Shown: positions 43,238-51,771 of the stretch, piece after piece
Position numbering within the stretch: position 1 is the first letter of the stretch
How the letters are laid out: each line of letters starts with the position of its first letter
NCBI GenBank assembly: GCA_965229005.1
Contig: CBDDIP010000002.1
Coordinates: 3,720,001-3,784,000 of the forward strand
Origin: CBDDIP01 sp965229005
Lineage (GTDB): Bacteria; Actinomycetota; Acidimicrobiia; Acidimicrobiales; Ilumatobacteraceae
Reading direction: 5' to 3'
Length of the DNA: 64,000 bases
Notes under the pieces: generated by a model
What the model saw: the letters and a program-made list of their open reading frames with translations, nothing else
Database searches by the model: none
What the model was told of the DNA's origin: nothing
Program-made: the position numbers and the translations under genes

Positions 43238-44020
43238 ATGTCGGTAGCGTCGGTGACCATGCTGCTGTACGGCGTGATCAACGCCAGCCCCGACTCGCTG
43301 CACACCGACTCGATCGTCACGACGCCGGAAGAGGCCACCGGGCGAGCCCACCGGATGCTCGCTGCCGGGGCGGATGCTCTGGACCTCGGCGGACAGGGAT
43401 CCACCGACGTTGCAACGGTCGTGCCGTGGGAGCTGGAGTGGCAGCGGCTCGAGGCGATCGTGCCGGCGCTTGCCGGGCTCGGTGTCCCGCTCAGCGTCGA
43501 CACGTGGCGTCCGGAGGTGGCCCACCGCGCGCTCGCGGCCGGTGCGACGGTGCTGAACGCGGCCGACGGCATGCAGCACGCGGCGATGTGGGCGGTGGTT
43601 GCCGAGCACGGCGTCGACGTCGTGCTGCCGTTCCTGTCCGGACCGAACCCGCGCGAGATGGTGATGGTCGAGCGCGACCCCGTTGGCTCGATCATCGAGT
43701 TCTTCGAGGCACGCCTCGTCGACGCCGACCGCTACGGCATGCGCTCGCGATGCATCCTCGACCCCGGCACCGGCTTCGCTCCGTCGAACTGGCCGTGGGA
43801 GCAGCGCTACCGCTACCAGAAGGAGGTGTACACGCGCCTCGACGAGCTGCGCCGGTTCGATCTCCCCCTCTACGTGGCGCTGCCCTGGAAGCGCACCGCG
43901 CAGCACGACGAGCTGCTCGAGATCGTCGTTCGCCTGCAGCCCGAGTACGGCCGCGTGCACCACCCCGAGCGGGTCCGCGAGCTCGAGGCGCGATTGGGCA
44001 TCGACCAACGGGACCATTGA
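43238..44020 (+). CDS. Dihydropteroate synthase-like protein (FolP2-like)
   Basis: The 260-residue protein has the pterin-binding TIM-barrel: LYGVINASPDSLHTDS for the first loop, ALDLGGQGSTD, PLSVDTWRPEVAHRALAAG and DPGTGFAPSN near residue 170. Divergence in the first loop suggests it may not make dihydropteroate, as with mycobacterial FolP2. It starts 17 bp from gpgS in the opposite direction. An in-frame ATG at 43259 is an alternative. Confidence 0.8.
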   Translation: MSVASVTMLLYGVINASPDSLHTDSIVTTPEEATGRAHRMLAAGADALDLGGQGSTDVATVVPWELEWQRLEAIVPALAGLGVPLSVDTWRPEVAHRALAAGATVLNAADGMQHAAMWAVVAEHGVDVVLPFLSGPNPREMVMVERDPVGSIIEFFEARLVDADRYGMRSRCILDPGTGFAPSNWPWEQRYRYQKEVYTRLDELRRFDLPLYVALPWKRTAQHDELLEIVVRLQPEYGRVHHPERVRELEARLGIDQRDH

Positions 44021-44027
44021 TCACGCG

Positions 44028-44351
44028 TTGAGGCGCTACGGGCCGCGCGGGTGGGCGACCTGCGGCAACCTGATCGGCCTCGGGTTGCGGCCGCACCGCG
44101 AAGTCGTCGACATCGCCCAAGCGCACCTGACCATCTCCACCGGCGTGATCACCCATACGATGCACTTCCTCGATCGCTTCGAGATCGATCGGTGGCTGCT
44201 GATCGAAGCGGAGGTGCCCAAGGAGGCCGGAGGCCGGGTGCACGGCTGCGGGCGGGTGTTCACCGAGACCTGCAACCTCGTCGCCACGTTCCAGCAGGAC
44301 TCAATGGCACGCATCGCGCCGGCGGCGCTGGACCCGCAGCGATCGATGTGA
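44028..44351 (+). pseudogene. Acyl-CoA thioesterase C-terminal half, remnant or truncated gene
   Basis: The frame encodes a hotdog-fold end: VITHTMHFLDRFEIDRWLLI aligns with the C-terminal domain of TesB-type thioesterases, followed by GGRVHGCGRVFTETCNLVATFQQDSMARIAP. The N-terminal domain is missing; the region begins right after the FolP2-like gene, and the only in-frame start is TTG 44028. This is most easily explained as a deletion remnant. Confidence 0.5.
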
Positions 44352-44602
44352 CGGACAGACGAGGACGTTGACGAAGACCCGCCAGGCGAGCAGCGACACG
44401 AAAATGCGGCCGACGAACGTCGGGACCGCGGACCGGCGCCGATGCGCGAGCGCCGAGATGATCTCGACGCCCCCAGCCGCCGCTAGGGTCGCCGGCAGCA
44501 CGGCTGCTCGGGCTCCGTGGGTGCACTTCCTGGCATCAACCCACGGGCCCGCTGTGCTCTGGCACAACCCATTCGACTCACTCTCCCGAGAGAGGTCCTG
44601 CC

Positions 44603-46948
44603 ATGACGCGCGCAGCCCACGATCTGCTTTCCCGTTCCCTCGATTCGATGCTGGCCGACGCCCGCGCCGTGCGCGACGCCGCGCACGGCACTCGCATCAC
44701 GTACTCCCCCAAGGTGTTCATCCCACTGACGATGCTGTGCCGCGACCAGTGCGGCTACTGCACGTTCGCCCAGCCACCGGCCCGGTTGGAGCAGCCGTAC
44801 CTGCTGCCCGACGACGTGCTGGCGATCGCCCGTCGAGGTGCGACGAACGGGTGCCACGAGGCGCTGTTCACCCTCGGCGAGCGCCCCGAGGACCGCTACG
44901 AGGTGGCCCGCGAGTTTCTGCGAGCGCACGGCTACGACTCCACCGTGCACTACGTCGCCGCAATGGCCCAGCTCGTCCTGCGCGAGACCGGGCTGCTGCC
45001 CCATGCCAACGCCGGCGCCCTGCACAGCGACGAGCTGGCCATGCTGCGACCGTTCTCGCCGAGCCAGGGGATGATGATCGAGACCCTGCGCGACGACCTC
45101 GCCGCACATCGCAACGCCCCGGACAAGGTGCCGGCGCGACGCCTCGCGACGCTGGAGTCGGCCGGCGAGCTGCGCATCCCGTTCACCACCGGGGTGCTGG
45201 TCGGCATCGGCGAGGACCGCGCCGACCGCATCGCCGCGCTCGAGGCGATCGCCGAATCGCACGCCCGACACGGCCACGTGCAGGAGGTCATCGTCCAGAA
45301 CTTCCTGCCCAAGTTGCGCACCGGGATGCAGCACGCGGCGGCCTGCCCGCCCGAGGAGTTCCTGTGGACCATCGCTGCAGCCCGGCTGATCCTTCCGGCC
45401 GACGTCCACCTGCAGGCGCCGCCGAACCTCAGCGACGACTTCGGCGTGCTGCTCGACGCCGGCATCGACGACTGGGGCGGGGTCTCCCCCGTCACCGCCG
45501 ATCACGTCAACCCGGAGCGCCCGTGGCCCGAGCTCGATCGGTTGCGCGCCGTGACCGAGGAGCGCGGCTTCGCGCTCGCCCCGCGGCTCACCGTCTACCC
45601 GTCGTTCGTGCGACGTCCCGACGAGTGGCTGGACCCGACGTTGCACTTCGCCGTGATGGACCGCAGCGACGCCGAAGGACTCGGCCGGGACGACCCGGGG
45701 GCGTTCTGGCCGGAGAAGGTCACCGCCGCCGACGTCGTACACGACGGTGCCGAGGTCGTGCTCGTCGGCCACCGCAGCACGCAGTGGTACAGCGGGGCGA
45801 CGGTCGACCCACCGACGCTCGTGCCGGGCCGCGCCGCGACGCGCCCCGGCTCGGCGATCGACGAGATCCTCCACGGCGTTCGCATGGGCGAAGAAGTGGG
45901 CTTCGACGAGATCGTCGCGCTCTTCCGCGCTCGCGGACCGGAGGTGGTGGCGATCGCCGAGCTCGCCGACGAGCTGCGCCACGACGCAGTCGGCGACTCG
46001 ATCACGTGGGTCCACAACCGCAACATCAACTACACCAACGTGTGCACCTTCAAGTGCCGGTTCTGCGGCTTCTCGAAAGGTCCGCTGAGCCTCAACCTGC
46101 GTGGCACGCCGTACCTGCTGACGCTCGACGACATCGCCGCACGCGCACGTGAGGGTTGGGACCTCGGAGCGACCGAGGTGACCTTGCAGGGCGGCATCCA
46201 CCCCGACTTCGACGGCGACTACTACATCGACGTGACGCGAGCGGTGAAGGACGCGGTGCCCGACATGCACGTGCACGGCTTCACCGCGCTCGAGGTGATC
46301 GAGGGCGCCCGGCGCCTGGAGGAGAACCTCGAGACCTACCTGCTGCGCCTCAAGGACGCCGGCCTGGCATCGCTGCCCGGCACCGCTGCGGAGGTGCTCG
46401 ACGACGAGGTGCGGGCCATCCTCTGCCCGGACAAGATCGACAGCGAGCAGTGGCTGGAGTGCCATCGCGTCGCACATCGCGTCGGGCTGCGCTCGAACAT
46501 CACGTTGATGTTCGGATCGATCGAGCACCCCGAGAGCTGGGCGTTGCACATCGTGCGCACTCGCGCGCTGCAGCGCGAGACGGGTGGCTTCACCGAGTTC
46601 GTCGGGTTGCCGTTCGTGCACATGGCGTCGCCGATCTACCTGCAGCACCGTGCCCGTCGCGGGCCGACGTTCCGCGAGACGTTGCTCGTGCATGCGATCG
46701 CTCGCATCGCCTACCGCGGCGACATCGACAACATCCAGGCGAGCTGGGTGAAGATCGGCCTCCACGGCGCGAAGCAGCTGCTGCGCGCCGGGTGCAACGA
46801 CCTCGGCGGCACGTTGATGAACGAGAACATCTCGCGAGCAGCAGGTGCTGCGCACGGTCAGGCAATGACGCCGCAGGGCTTCAGCCAGCTGGCCGAGCAG
46901 CTCGGCCGACGCGCCGAGCAGCGCACCACGGGCTACGCCCGAGTGTGA
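44603..46948 (+). CDS. fbiC: 7,8-didemethyl-8-hydroxy-5-deazariboflavin synthase, CofG-CofH fusion
   Basis: FbiC makes the F420 chromophore precursor from tyrosine and a ribityl-aminouracil. The 781-residue protein fuses two radical-SAM units, as in mycobacteria. The CofG half has its iron-sulfur motif at Cys46, Cys50, Cys53 (CRDQCGYC); the CofH half has Cys481, Cys485 and Cys488 (CTFKCRFC). GAGAGG upstream of ATG 44603 is the ribosome site. It adjoins rpsO convergently and lies near ribE and ribF. F420-type enzymes such as the oxidoreductase at 16658 probably use its product. Confidence 0.97.
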   Translation: MTRAAHDLLSRSLDSMLADARAVRDAAHGTRITYSPKVFIPLTMLCRDQCGYCTFAQPPARLEQPYLLPDDVLAIARRGATNGCHEALFTLGERPEDRYEVAREFLRAHGYDSTVHYVAAMAQLVLRETGLLPHANAGALHSDELAMLRPFSPSQGMMIETLRDDLAAHRNAPDKVPARRLATLESAGELRIPFTTGVLVGIGEDRADRIAALEAIAESHARHGHVQEVIVQNFLPKLRTGMQHAAACPPEEFLWTIAAARLILPADVHLQAPPNLSDDFGVLLDAGIDDWGGVSPVTADHVNPERPWPELDRLRAVTEERGFALAPRLTVYPSFVRRPDEWLDPTLHFAVMDRSDAEGLGRDDPGAFWPEKVTAADVVHDGAEVVLVGHRSTQWYSGATVDPPTLVPGRAATRPGSAIDEILHGVRMGEEVGFDEIVALFRARGPEVVAIAELADELRHDAVGDSITWVHNRNINYTNVCTFKCRFCGFSKGPLSLNLRGTPYLLTLDDIAARAREGWDLGATEVTLQGGIHPDFDGDYYIDVTRAVKDAVPDMHVHGFTALEVIEGARRLEENLETYLLRLKDAGLASLPGTAAEVLDDEVRAILCPDKIDSEQWLECHRVAHRVGLRSNITLMFGSIEHPESWALHIVRTRALQRETGGFTEFVGLPFVHMASPIYLQHRARRGPTFRETLLVHAIARIAYRGDIDNIQASWVKIGLHGAKQLLRAGCNDLGGTLMNENISRAAGAAHGQAMTPQGFSQLAEQLGRRAEQRTTGYARV

Positions 46949-46963
46949 ATCAGCGACCCGGGT

Positions 46964-47218
46964 TCAGCGACGCAGACCGTTGCGCTGGACGATCTCGCGG
47001 TAGCGGGACACGTCGATGTTGCGCACGTAGTCGAGCATGCGACGGCGACGGCCGACGAGCATCAGCAGACCACGACGGCTGTGGTGGTCCTTCTTGTGCG
47101 ACTTGAGGTGCTCGGTGAGCTGGTTGATGCGCGACGTGAGCAGCGCGATCTGCACTTCGGGCGAACCGGTGTCGGTGTCGTGCACCTTGTGCGCGTCGAT
47201 GGTCTCTTGCTTTGCCAT
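46964..47218 (-). CDS. rpsO: Small ribosomal subunit protein uS15
   Basis: The 84-residue protein has the S15 core: TGSPEVQIALLTSRINQLTEHL, then the KDHHSRRGLLMLVGRRRRMLDYVR segment, and YREIVQRNGLRR at the end. The start ATG 47218 gives the universal MAKQ-like N-terminus. It binds 16S rRNA helix 22. It is separated from pnp by 17.5 kb. Its leader contains a short hairpin with GGCCGTTCGGCC, which may be an autoregulation site. Confidence 0.97.
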   Translation of the reverse strand: MAKQETIDAHKVHDTDTGSPEVQIALLTSRINQLTEHLKSHKKDHHSRRGLLMLVGRRRRMLDYVRNIDVSRYREIVQRNGLRR

Positions 47219-47343
47219 GATCCTGCCTGCTTCTGAGCGTTGCGCTCGTGAGGTCGCTCGGGCCGAACGGCCTGCGAGCATCGCGACGGAGTGTGCCTCG
47301 AACCAAATTGGTGGAGGGCCCCGACGGACCCCGAGAGGCTACC

Positions 47344-47349
47344 TAGGAT
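47344..47349 (+). promoter_or_regulatory. -10 box of ribE, leaderless geometry
   Basis: TAGGAT ends 8 nt before the ATG at 47358. The intervening bases (CCTCCTCG) contain no ribosome site, and are the complement of one. A clear -35 is not visible. Confidence 0.4.
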
Positions 47350-47357
47350 CCTCCTCG

Positions 47358-47951
47358 ATGTACACCGGGATCGTCGAAGAACTGGGCACCGTCGTCGGTC
47401 GCTCCCCCGTCAGCACGGAGTGGGGGCAGGGCGTGCGCCTGACCATCCGCGCCGGGGCAGTGCTCGACGACTCCGAAGTCGGCTCGTCGATCGCCGTCGA
47501 CGGCTGCGGGCTGACGATGGTCGCCCGGGGAGAGGACTGGTGGGCCACCGACCTGTCACACGAGACCCTGGCCAGCACGACGCTCGATCAGCTCGTCGTC
47601 GGCGACCGGGTGAACCTGGAGCGCTCGATCACGTTGACGACGCGCATCAACGGCCACATCGTGCTCGGCCACATCGATTGCATCGGGGAGATCGTCGCCC
47701 CGGCTCCCGACCTCGTCGTGCGCGTGCCGACCGAGCACATGCGGTTCCTGATCGAACGCGGCTCGGTCGCCGTCGACGGCATCAGCCTCACCGCGTTCCG
47801 CCTCACCGCCGACACGTTCTCCGTGTCGATCATCCCGCGCACCGGCGACGGCACCACGCTGCGGGTGAAGGGCCCCGGCGCGAAGGTCAACGTCGAGGTC
47901 GATGTGATCGCCAAGCACCTCGACCGCCTCCTCGCCGCCCGCCAGCCCTGA
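47358..47951 (+). CDS. ribE: Riboflavin synthase alpha subunit
   Basis: Riboflavin synthase, 197 residues, dismutates two lumazines to riboflavin. It has two lumazine-binding barrels: MYTGIVEELG start, GSSIAVDGCGLTMV at about residue 40, INGHIVLGHIDCIGEI near residue 95, GSVAVDGISLTAF near 135. It is the first gene of a plus-strand operon with the chorismate mutase-VOC and SBP genes. It is probably translated without leader. Confidence 0.95.
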   Translation: MYTGIVEELGTVVGRSPVSTEWGQGVRLTIRAGAVLDDSEVGSSIAVDGCGLTMVARGEDWWATDLSHETLASTTLDQLVVGDRVNLERSITLTTRINGHIVLGHIDCIGEIVAPAPDLVVRVPTEHMRFLIERGSVAVDGISLTAFRLTADTFSVSIIPRTGDGTTLRVKGPGAKVNVEVDVIAKHLDRLLAARQP

Positions 47952-47997
47952 CGCAGGTCGTTGGTCGGCGGTGGGTCGCGGCGGGTACCGTGCGGGG

Positions 47998-48780
47998 GTG
48001 GCTGACCTGGGGGCATTGCGAGCGCGCATCGACCAGTTGGACGACGCGCTCCTGGCAATCGTCGCCGAACGCTTGGCCGTGTGCCGCGAGGTCGCTGCGG
48101 TCAAGGAGGGCACCGACACGCCGGTGATCCAACCGGGCCGCGTTCGCGACGTCGTCACCACCCGCCGCCAGCGCGCCATCGCTGCCGGGGTGGACGCCGA
48201 CTTCGCCGAGCAGCTGTTCCGCGTGCTGCTCACCGAAACCCATCGCATCGAGGTCGCCGGCTCGCGCCCCGACCCCGCGCCGGAGAAGCCCGCCGCTCCC
48301 GGAGAGGATCGCAGTGGACTGGACACCGTTGCATCACGCGTCGATCACGTCGTGGTCGCGGTGCACGACATCGATGCGGCGCGCCGCTCCCTCGTCGATC
48401 GCTTCGGGTTCCACGAGGTGCCCCTGGCGGGCGAACCCACTGCGGGTCTGATCGCGCTGAACGCCGGCGGGGTCACCGTCGTGCTCGTGGGCCCGGCGGC
48501 ATCGGCTGCCGCCGCCCGCTACCTCGCTGCGCACCCACAGGGCGTGCAGCACATCGCCATCGAGGTGCTCAACGCCGGCTTCGCTCGCGCCTGTCTCGCC
48601 GAAACCGACGCGCCGCTGTTGACCGAGGTGGTCGTCGACGCCGACGGGCACGAGCAGTTCTTCGCTGCCGACGATCCGTCGACGGGTGTGCAGTTCGGCT
48701 TCATCTCGCGAACCGGTCACCGCGTCGGCATCGGCGCCGCCAACGTGCTCGCCCTCTTCGACGCGCTCGCGCCCGGCTGA
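47998..48780 (+). CDS. Chorismate mutase fused to a VOC (glyoxalase-fold) domain
   Basis: The 260-residue protein has an AroQ chorismate mutase domain at residues 5-90: LRARIDQLDDALLAIVAERL, then the Lys in EVAAVKEGT, and the C-terminal helix AEQLFRVLLTETHRIE. A Pro-rich linker follows, then a VOC domain at about 115-250 (RVDHVVVAVHDIDAARRSLVDRFGF and GVQHIAIEVLNAG), resembling the N-terminal part of hydroxyphenylpyruvate dioxygenase. The mutase makes prephenate toward phenylalanine and tyrosine; the VOC domain's role is unknown. GTG 47998 was chosen; GTG 47971 would add nine residues. Confidence 0.82.
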   Translation: MADLGALRARIDQLDDALLAIVAERLAVCREVAAVKEGTDTPVIQPGRVRDVVTTRRQRAIAAGVDADFAEQLFRVLLTETHRIEVAGSRPDPAPEKPAAPGEDRSGLDTVASRVDHVVVAVHDIDAARRSLVDRFGFHEVPLAGEPTAGLIALNAGGVTVVLVGPAASAAAARYLAAHPQGVQHIAIEVLNAGFARACLAETDAPLLTEVVVDADGHEQFFAADDPSTGVQFGFISRTGHRVGIGAANVLALFDALAPG

Positions 48781-48798
48781 GCGCCCCGACAGGAGAGG

Positions 48799-49986
48799 AT
48801 GTCCGACGTGATCCGCCGCCGCGCCGCTCTCGCCGTCAGCGCGTGCCTCGTCGTCGCGCTCGGTGCCTGCAACCCGGGCAACAACAGCGAGCCGTCGCTG
48901 TCCGGCGTGCCGATCACCCAGAGCACCGGTGGATCGGGCTCTGTCCTGCTGCCCGACCTCGAGGTCAGGGCCGATCAACCGTTCCCGGCTGATCGCTGCC
49001 AGGCAAACCGTGACGCCGGTCCGATCGTCTACCTGTCGAGCTTCGACTACGCCGCGTCGGCGTCGATCATCGACGTGCTCGTCGCGCAGGCGCGCGGCTA
49101 CTACGCCGACATGTGCCTCGACGTCGAGGTCCGTCCCGGCGCGGACATCACGGCCAACTACCCGCTCATCGCCGCCAACGAGGCGCAGTTCGCATCGGGT
49201 GGCTCGTTCGGCGAGCTCGTCGACTTCGCCGGGCGGAACGACGCCGGATTCGTCGCCCTGTCGATCGAGGGACGCACGGGCATCGACGCGTTGATCACCA
49301 AACCCGGTGCCGTCACCGACCTCGCCGACCTCCGCGACACCACGATCGGCGTGAAGGGCGCCCTCCCGGCCAGCATCAAAGCGATGCTGCTGCAGGCCGG
49401 CCTCACGGAGGGCACCGACTACGACACGGTGCCGCTCGAGGGGTTGGACCCGAAGGTGCACATCGAGCAGCCGGACATCGTCGGCTTCCCCGGCTACCGC
49501 AGCAACGAGCCGCTGCAGTTGAAGTCGGCGAACATCCCGTTCGACGAGTTCGACCCGTCGGACTACGACATCCCCGGCAGCTTCGGGGTGATCTTCACCA
49601 ACCAGACGTTCCTCGAGACCAACCCGACTGCCGTCGAGGACTTCATGCGAGCCACGATGCGCGGCCTCGCCGACGCGATCGACGATCCTGCGGGGGCATC
49701 GCAGATCGCCATCGATCGCATCAACGAGAACGGCAACTCGATGTTCCTGTCACCGGAGGGCGAGATCGCCCGTTGGCGGCTGGAGTCGACGATCGTCGCC
49801 TCGGGAGCATCCGCCGACAAGCCCGTGGGCGTGCCTCAGCCCGACCTGCTCGAGCGGGAGATCAACAGCTACGGCGAGATCGGCGTGTTCGACGGGATCG
49901 TGCCGGACTACCACCTGTACGTGAACCTCGACCTCGTCAAGAACCTCTACGACTCGACCGGCGCGGTGATCTGGCCGCGCATCTAG
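48799..49986 (+). CDS. ABC-type binding lipoprotein, NMT1/THI5-like
   Basis: The 395-residue protein has a signal and lipobox ALGAC (Cys24). A type II binding domain of the SsuA/NMT1/THI5 type follows: IVYLSSFDYAASASIIDVLVAQARGYYADMCLDVEV near residue 75, and DLRDTTIGVKGALPASIKAMLLQAG near 180. Ligands of this family include nitrate, sulfonates, taurine and thiamine precursors. No permease or ATPase gene is nearby. AGGAGAGG precedes the ATG. It is co-directional with ribE and the chorismate mutase fusion. Confidence 0.85.
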   Translation: MSDVIRRRAALAVSACLVVALGACNPGNNSEPSLSGVPITQSTGGSGSVLLPDLEVRADQPFPADRCQANRDAGPIVYLSSFDYAASASIIDVLVAQARGYYADMCLDVEVRPGADITANYPLIAANEAQFASGGSFGELVDFAGRNDAGFVALSIEGRTGIDALITKPGAVTDLADLRDTTIGVKGALPASIKAMLLQAGLTEGTDYDTVPLEGLDPKVHIEQPDIVGFPGYRSNEPLQLKSANIPFDEFDPSDYDIPGSFGVIFTNQTFLETNPTAVEDFMRATMRGLADAIDDPAGASQIAIDRINENGNSMFLSPEGEIARWRLESTIVASGASADKPVGVPQPDLLEREINSYGEIGVFDGIVPDYHLYVNLDLVKNLYDSTGAVIWPRI

Positions 49987-50924
49987 CCGAGTGCGCTGCG
50001 AGCGTGCTCGATGTCCTGCTTGAGCTGGGCGATCAACGAATCGATGCCTTCGAACTTGCGCTCGCTGCGCAGGAAGTTCGTGAACTGCACCTGCGCCTCC
50101 TCCGCATAGAGGTCGCCGTCGAAGTCGAGCAGGTGCGCCTCCAGCAGCGAGTGATCGGCGTGCTCGTAGAACGTTGGCCGACGACCGAGGTTGATGGCAC
50201 ACGGGTGACGATCGCCGTCGGGACGCAGGTACCAGCCGGCGTACACGCCATCGGCGGGCAGGCACATCGCGTTCGGCACCTCGACGTTGGCGGTCGGGAA
50301 CCCGAGCAGCCGCCCACGTTGATCGCCGTGCACCACCGGACCGCGAGCCTCGAACGGACGCCCGAGCATGGCCGCCGCGAGCTCGACGTTGCCGCCGGCC
50401 ATCGCCCGTCGGATCGCTGTCGAGCTGACCGGCTCGTCGACGCCATCTGCCCGCGGCACCAGATCGATCGGTTGCACCTCGAAGTCGAAGCGAGCGCCGA
50501 GCTCGGCCAGCAACGGCACGTTGCCCTGACGGCTACGCCCGAAGTGGAAGTCCTCGCCGACGACGACCGACGCCGTCGACAGGCAGTCGACGAGCACGCG
50601 TTGCACGAAGCTCGCCGGATCCTCTGCTGCCTGCGCTTCATCGAAGTGGATGACCACCGTGGCGTCAGCGCCCGTGCTGGCCAACAGCTCCAGCTTCTGT
50701 TCCAGGTCGGTGAGCAGCTTCGGTGCCGACTCGGGACGGACGATCGATGCCGGGTGGCGGTCGAACGTCATCACCACCGACACGGCACCCAGCTCGGCGG
50801 CGTGCTGGCGCACGGCGGCGATGACCGCTTGGTGGCCGAGATGCACCCCGTCGTACGCACCGATGGTGACGACGGCGCGCCGGCCGGGCCACGGCGGCGC
50901 GGAGAGGTCGGTGACGATCTGCAC
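49983..50924 (-). CDS. ribF: Riboflavin kinase/FAD synthetase
   Basis: The bifunctional RibF, 313 residues, makes FMN and FAD. The N-terminal FAD-synthetase unit has VVTIGAYDGVHLGHQAVI (GxxDGxHxGHQ motif) and SSTAIRRAMAGG; the C-terminal riboflavin kinase unit has GRLLGFPTANVEV and GVYAGW. GTG 50924 was taken as start; an upstream extension has no similarity. It lies downstream of truB, with one plus-strand gene between them. Confidence 0.95.
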   Translation of the reverse strand: MQIVTDLSAPPWPGRRAVVTIGAYDGVHLGHQAVIAAVRQHAAELGAVSVVMTFDRHPASIVRPESAPKLLTDLEQKLELLASTGADATVVIHFDEAQAAEDPASFVQRVLVDCLSTASVVVGEDFHFGRSRQGNVPLLAELGARFDFEVQPIDLVPRADGVDEPVSSTAIRRAMAGGNVELAAAMLGRPFEARGPVVHGDQRGRLLGFPTANVEVPNAMCLPADGVYAGWYLRPDGDRHPCAINLGRRPTFYEHADHSLLEAHLLDFDGDLYAEEAQVQFTNFLRSERKFEGIDSLIAQLKQDIEHARSALG

Positions 50925-51027
50925 GCCCCCGACGCTACCGCTGCGACCGATCGCGGTACCAAGTGGGTCGAGGCACGCCCGACCGGGCATCCCCGCAGCA
51001 CAACGCACCGGTCGGTACTCTCCGCGT

Positions 51028-51753
51028 GTGGATGGTCGTCGGCTCGCTCTCTCGAACGGACCCGGTCAGCGATCGCTCGGCCTGTTCGTTGCGATCAGCT
51101 TCGCGTTCGTCTCGGCCGGCACGTTCATCGCCGGCGTGCTCCTCGCGGCCGGCGCCGGCGCCGCTGGTTCGTGGCCGGCGCTCGTCCGACTGGTCGTCGG
51201 GGTCGCGCTCGGGCTGATCGCATGCCGGGCCGCTCCCTTCGCCATCTCCGGGTACTGGTTGAGCCAGCGCAGCAACCCACAGGTGCGGATCGAGGACGGC
51301 TTCCTGCGCATCGACGATCCGTCGGTGTTCCGCCAACCAGCGCTCATCCTGCGTCGGCAGGTCGCCGGCGTGACGGTGCTCGACGACGAACCGGGAAGCG
51401 GCGAGACCTACGTCGGCTCGGCACCGACCGAGGCCAACGTCCGACTGGCGCTGCAGCCGATGCGTCTGGCCGAGGCACGCAACGCGGAGTGCCTGAACCG
51501 CGACGGCGCGTACAGCACGCCACGGTCGGACGAGCAGATCGGTTCGCTGCTGCTGTCGTTCGTCGATGCCGACACCGCGGTCGCCTCGATCGATCGGTGG
51601 CTCACCACCACTGCACCGGCACCGGGACGGGCCAGCGCGGACGCCACCGGCGCGATCGTGCGCATCCCGTGGTGGCGCCAGCCGCGGCTGGCCAGCTTGG
51701 CTGCCGTCGAAGGTCTGGTGCTGCTCTGCTGGATCGTCGCCACCGGCGTCTGA
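51028..51753 (+). CDS. Membrane protein, function unknown
   Basis: The 241-residue protein has two N-terminal membrane segments (residues about 17-70), a soluble middle of about 130 residues with short beta strands resembling a PH-like or bPH2 fold, and a C-terminal membrane helix (residues about 222-240). No motif is recognised. The GTG start at 51028 was chosen because it begins at the edge of the ribF promoter region. It is the only plus-strand gene between ribF and truB. Confidence 0.6.
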   Translation: MDGRRLALSNGPGQRSLGLFVAISFAFVSAGTFIAGVLLAAGAGAAGSWPALVRLVVGVALGLIACRAAPFAISGYWLSQRSNPQVRIEDGFLRIDDPSVFRQPALILRRQVAGVTVLDDEPGSGETYVGSAPTEANVRLALQPMRLAEARNAECLNRDGAYSTPRSDEQIGSLLLSFVDADTAVASIDRWLTTTAPAPGRASADATGAIVRIPWWRQPRLASLAAVEGLVLLCWIVATGV

Positions 51754-51771
51754 ACCGCCGGCATCGCGCGA

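Noticed and set aside
44301..44567. Possible small membrane protein on the minus strand before fbiC
   Set aside because: It overlaps the thioesterase remnant, has no ribosome site and a weak hydrophobic stretch; no support beyond an open frame.
44352..44602. Riboswitch or RNA gene before fbiC
   Set aside because: No conserved aptamer motif was found; only a small CTCTC/GAGAG hairpin near the ribosome site is visible.
44483..46855. 790-codon minus-strand frame opposite fbiC
   Set aside because: FbiC has both radical-SAM motifs in the plus frame; the opposite frame has no motif.
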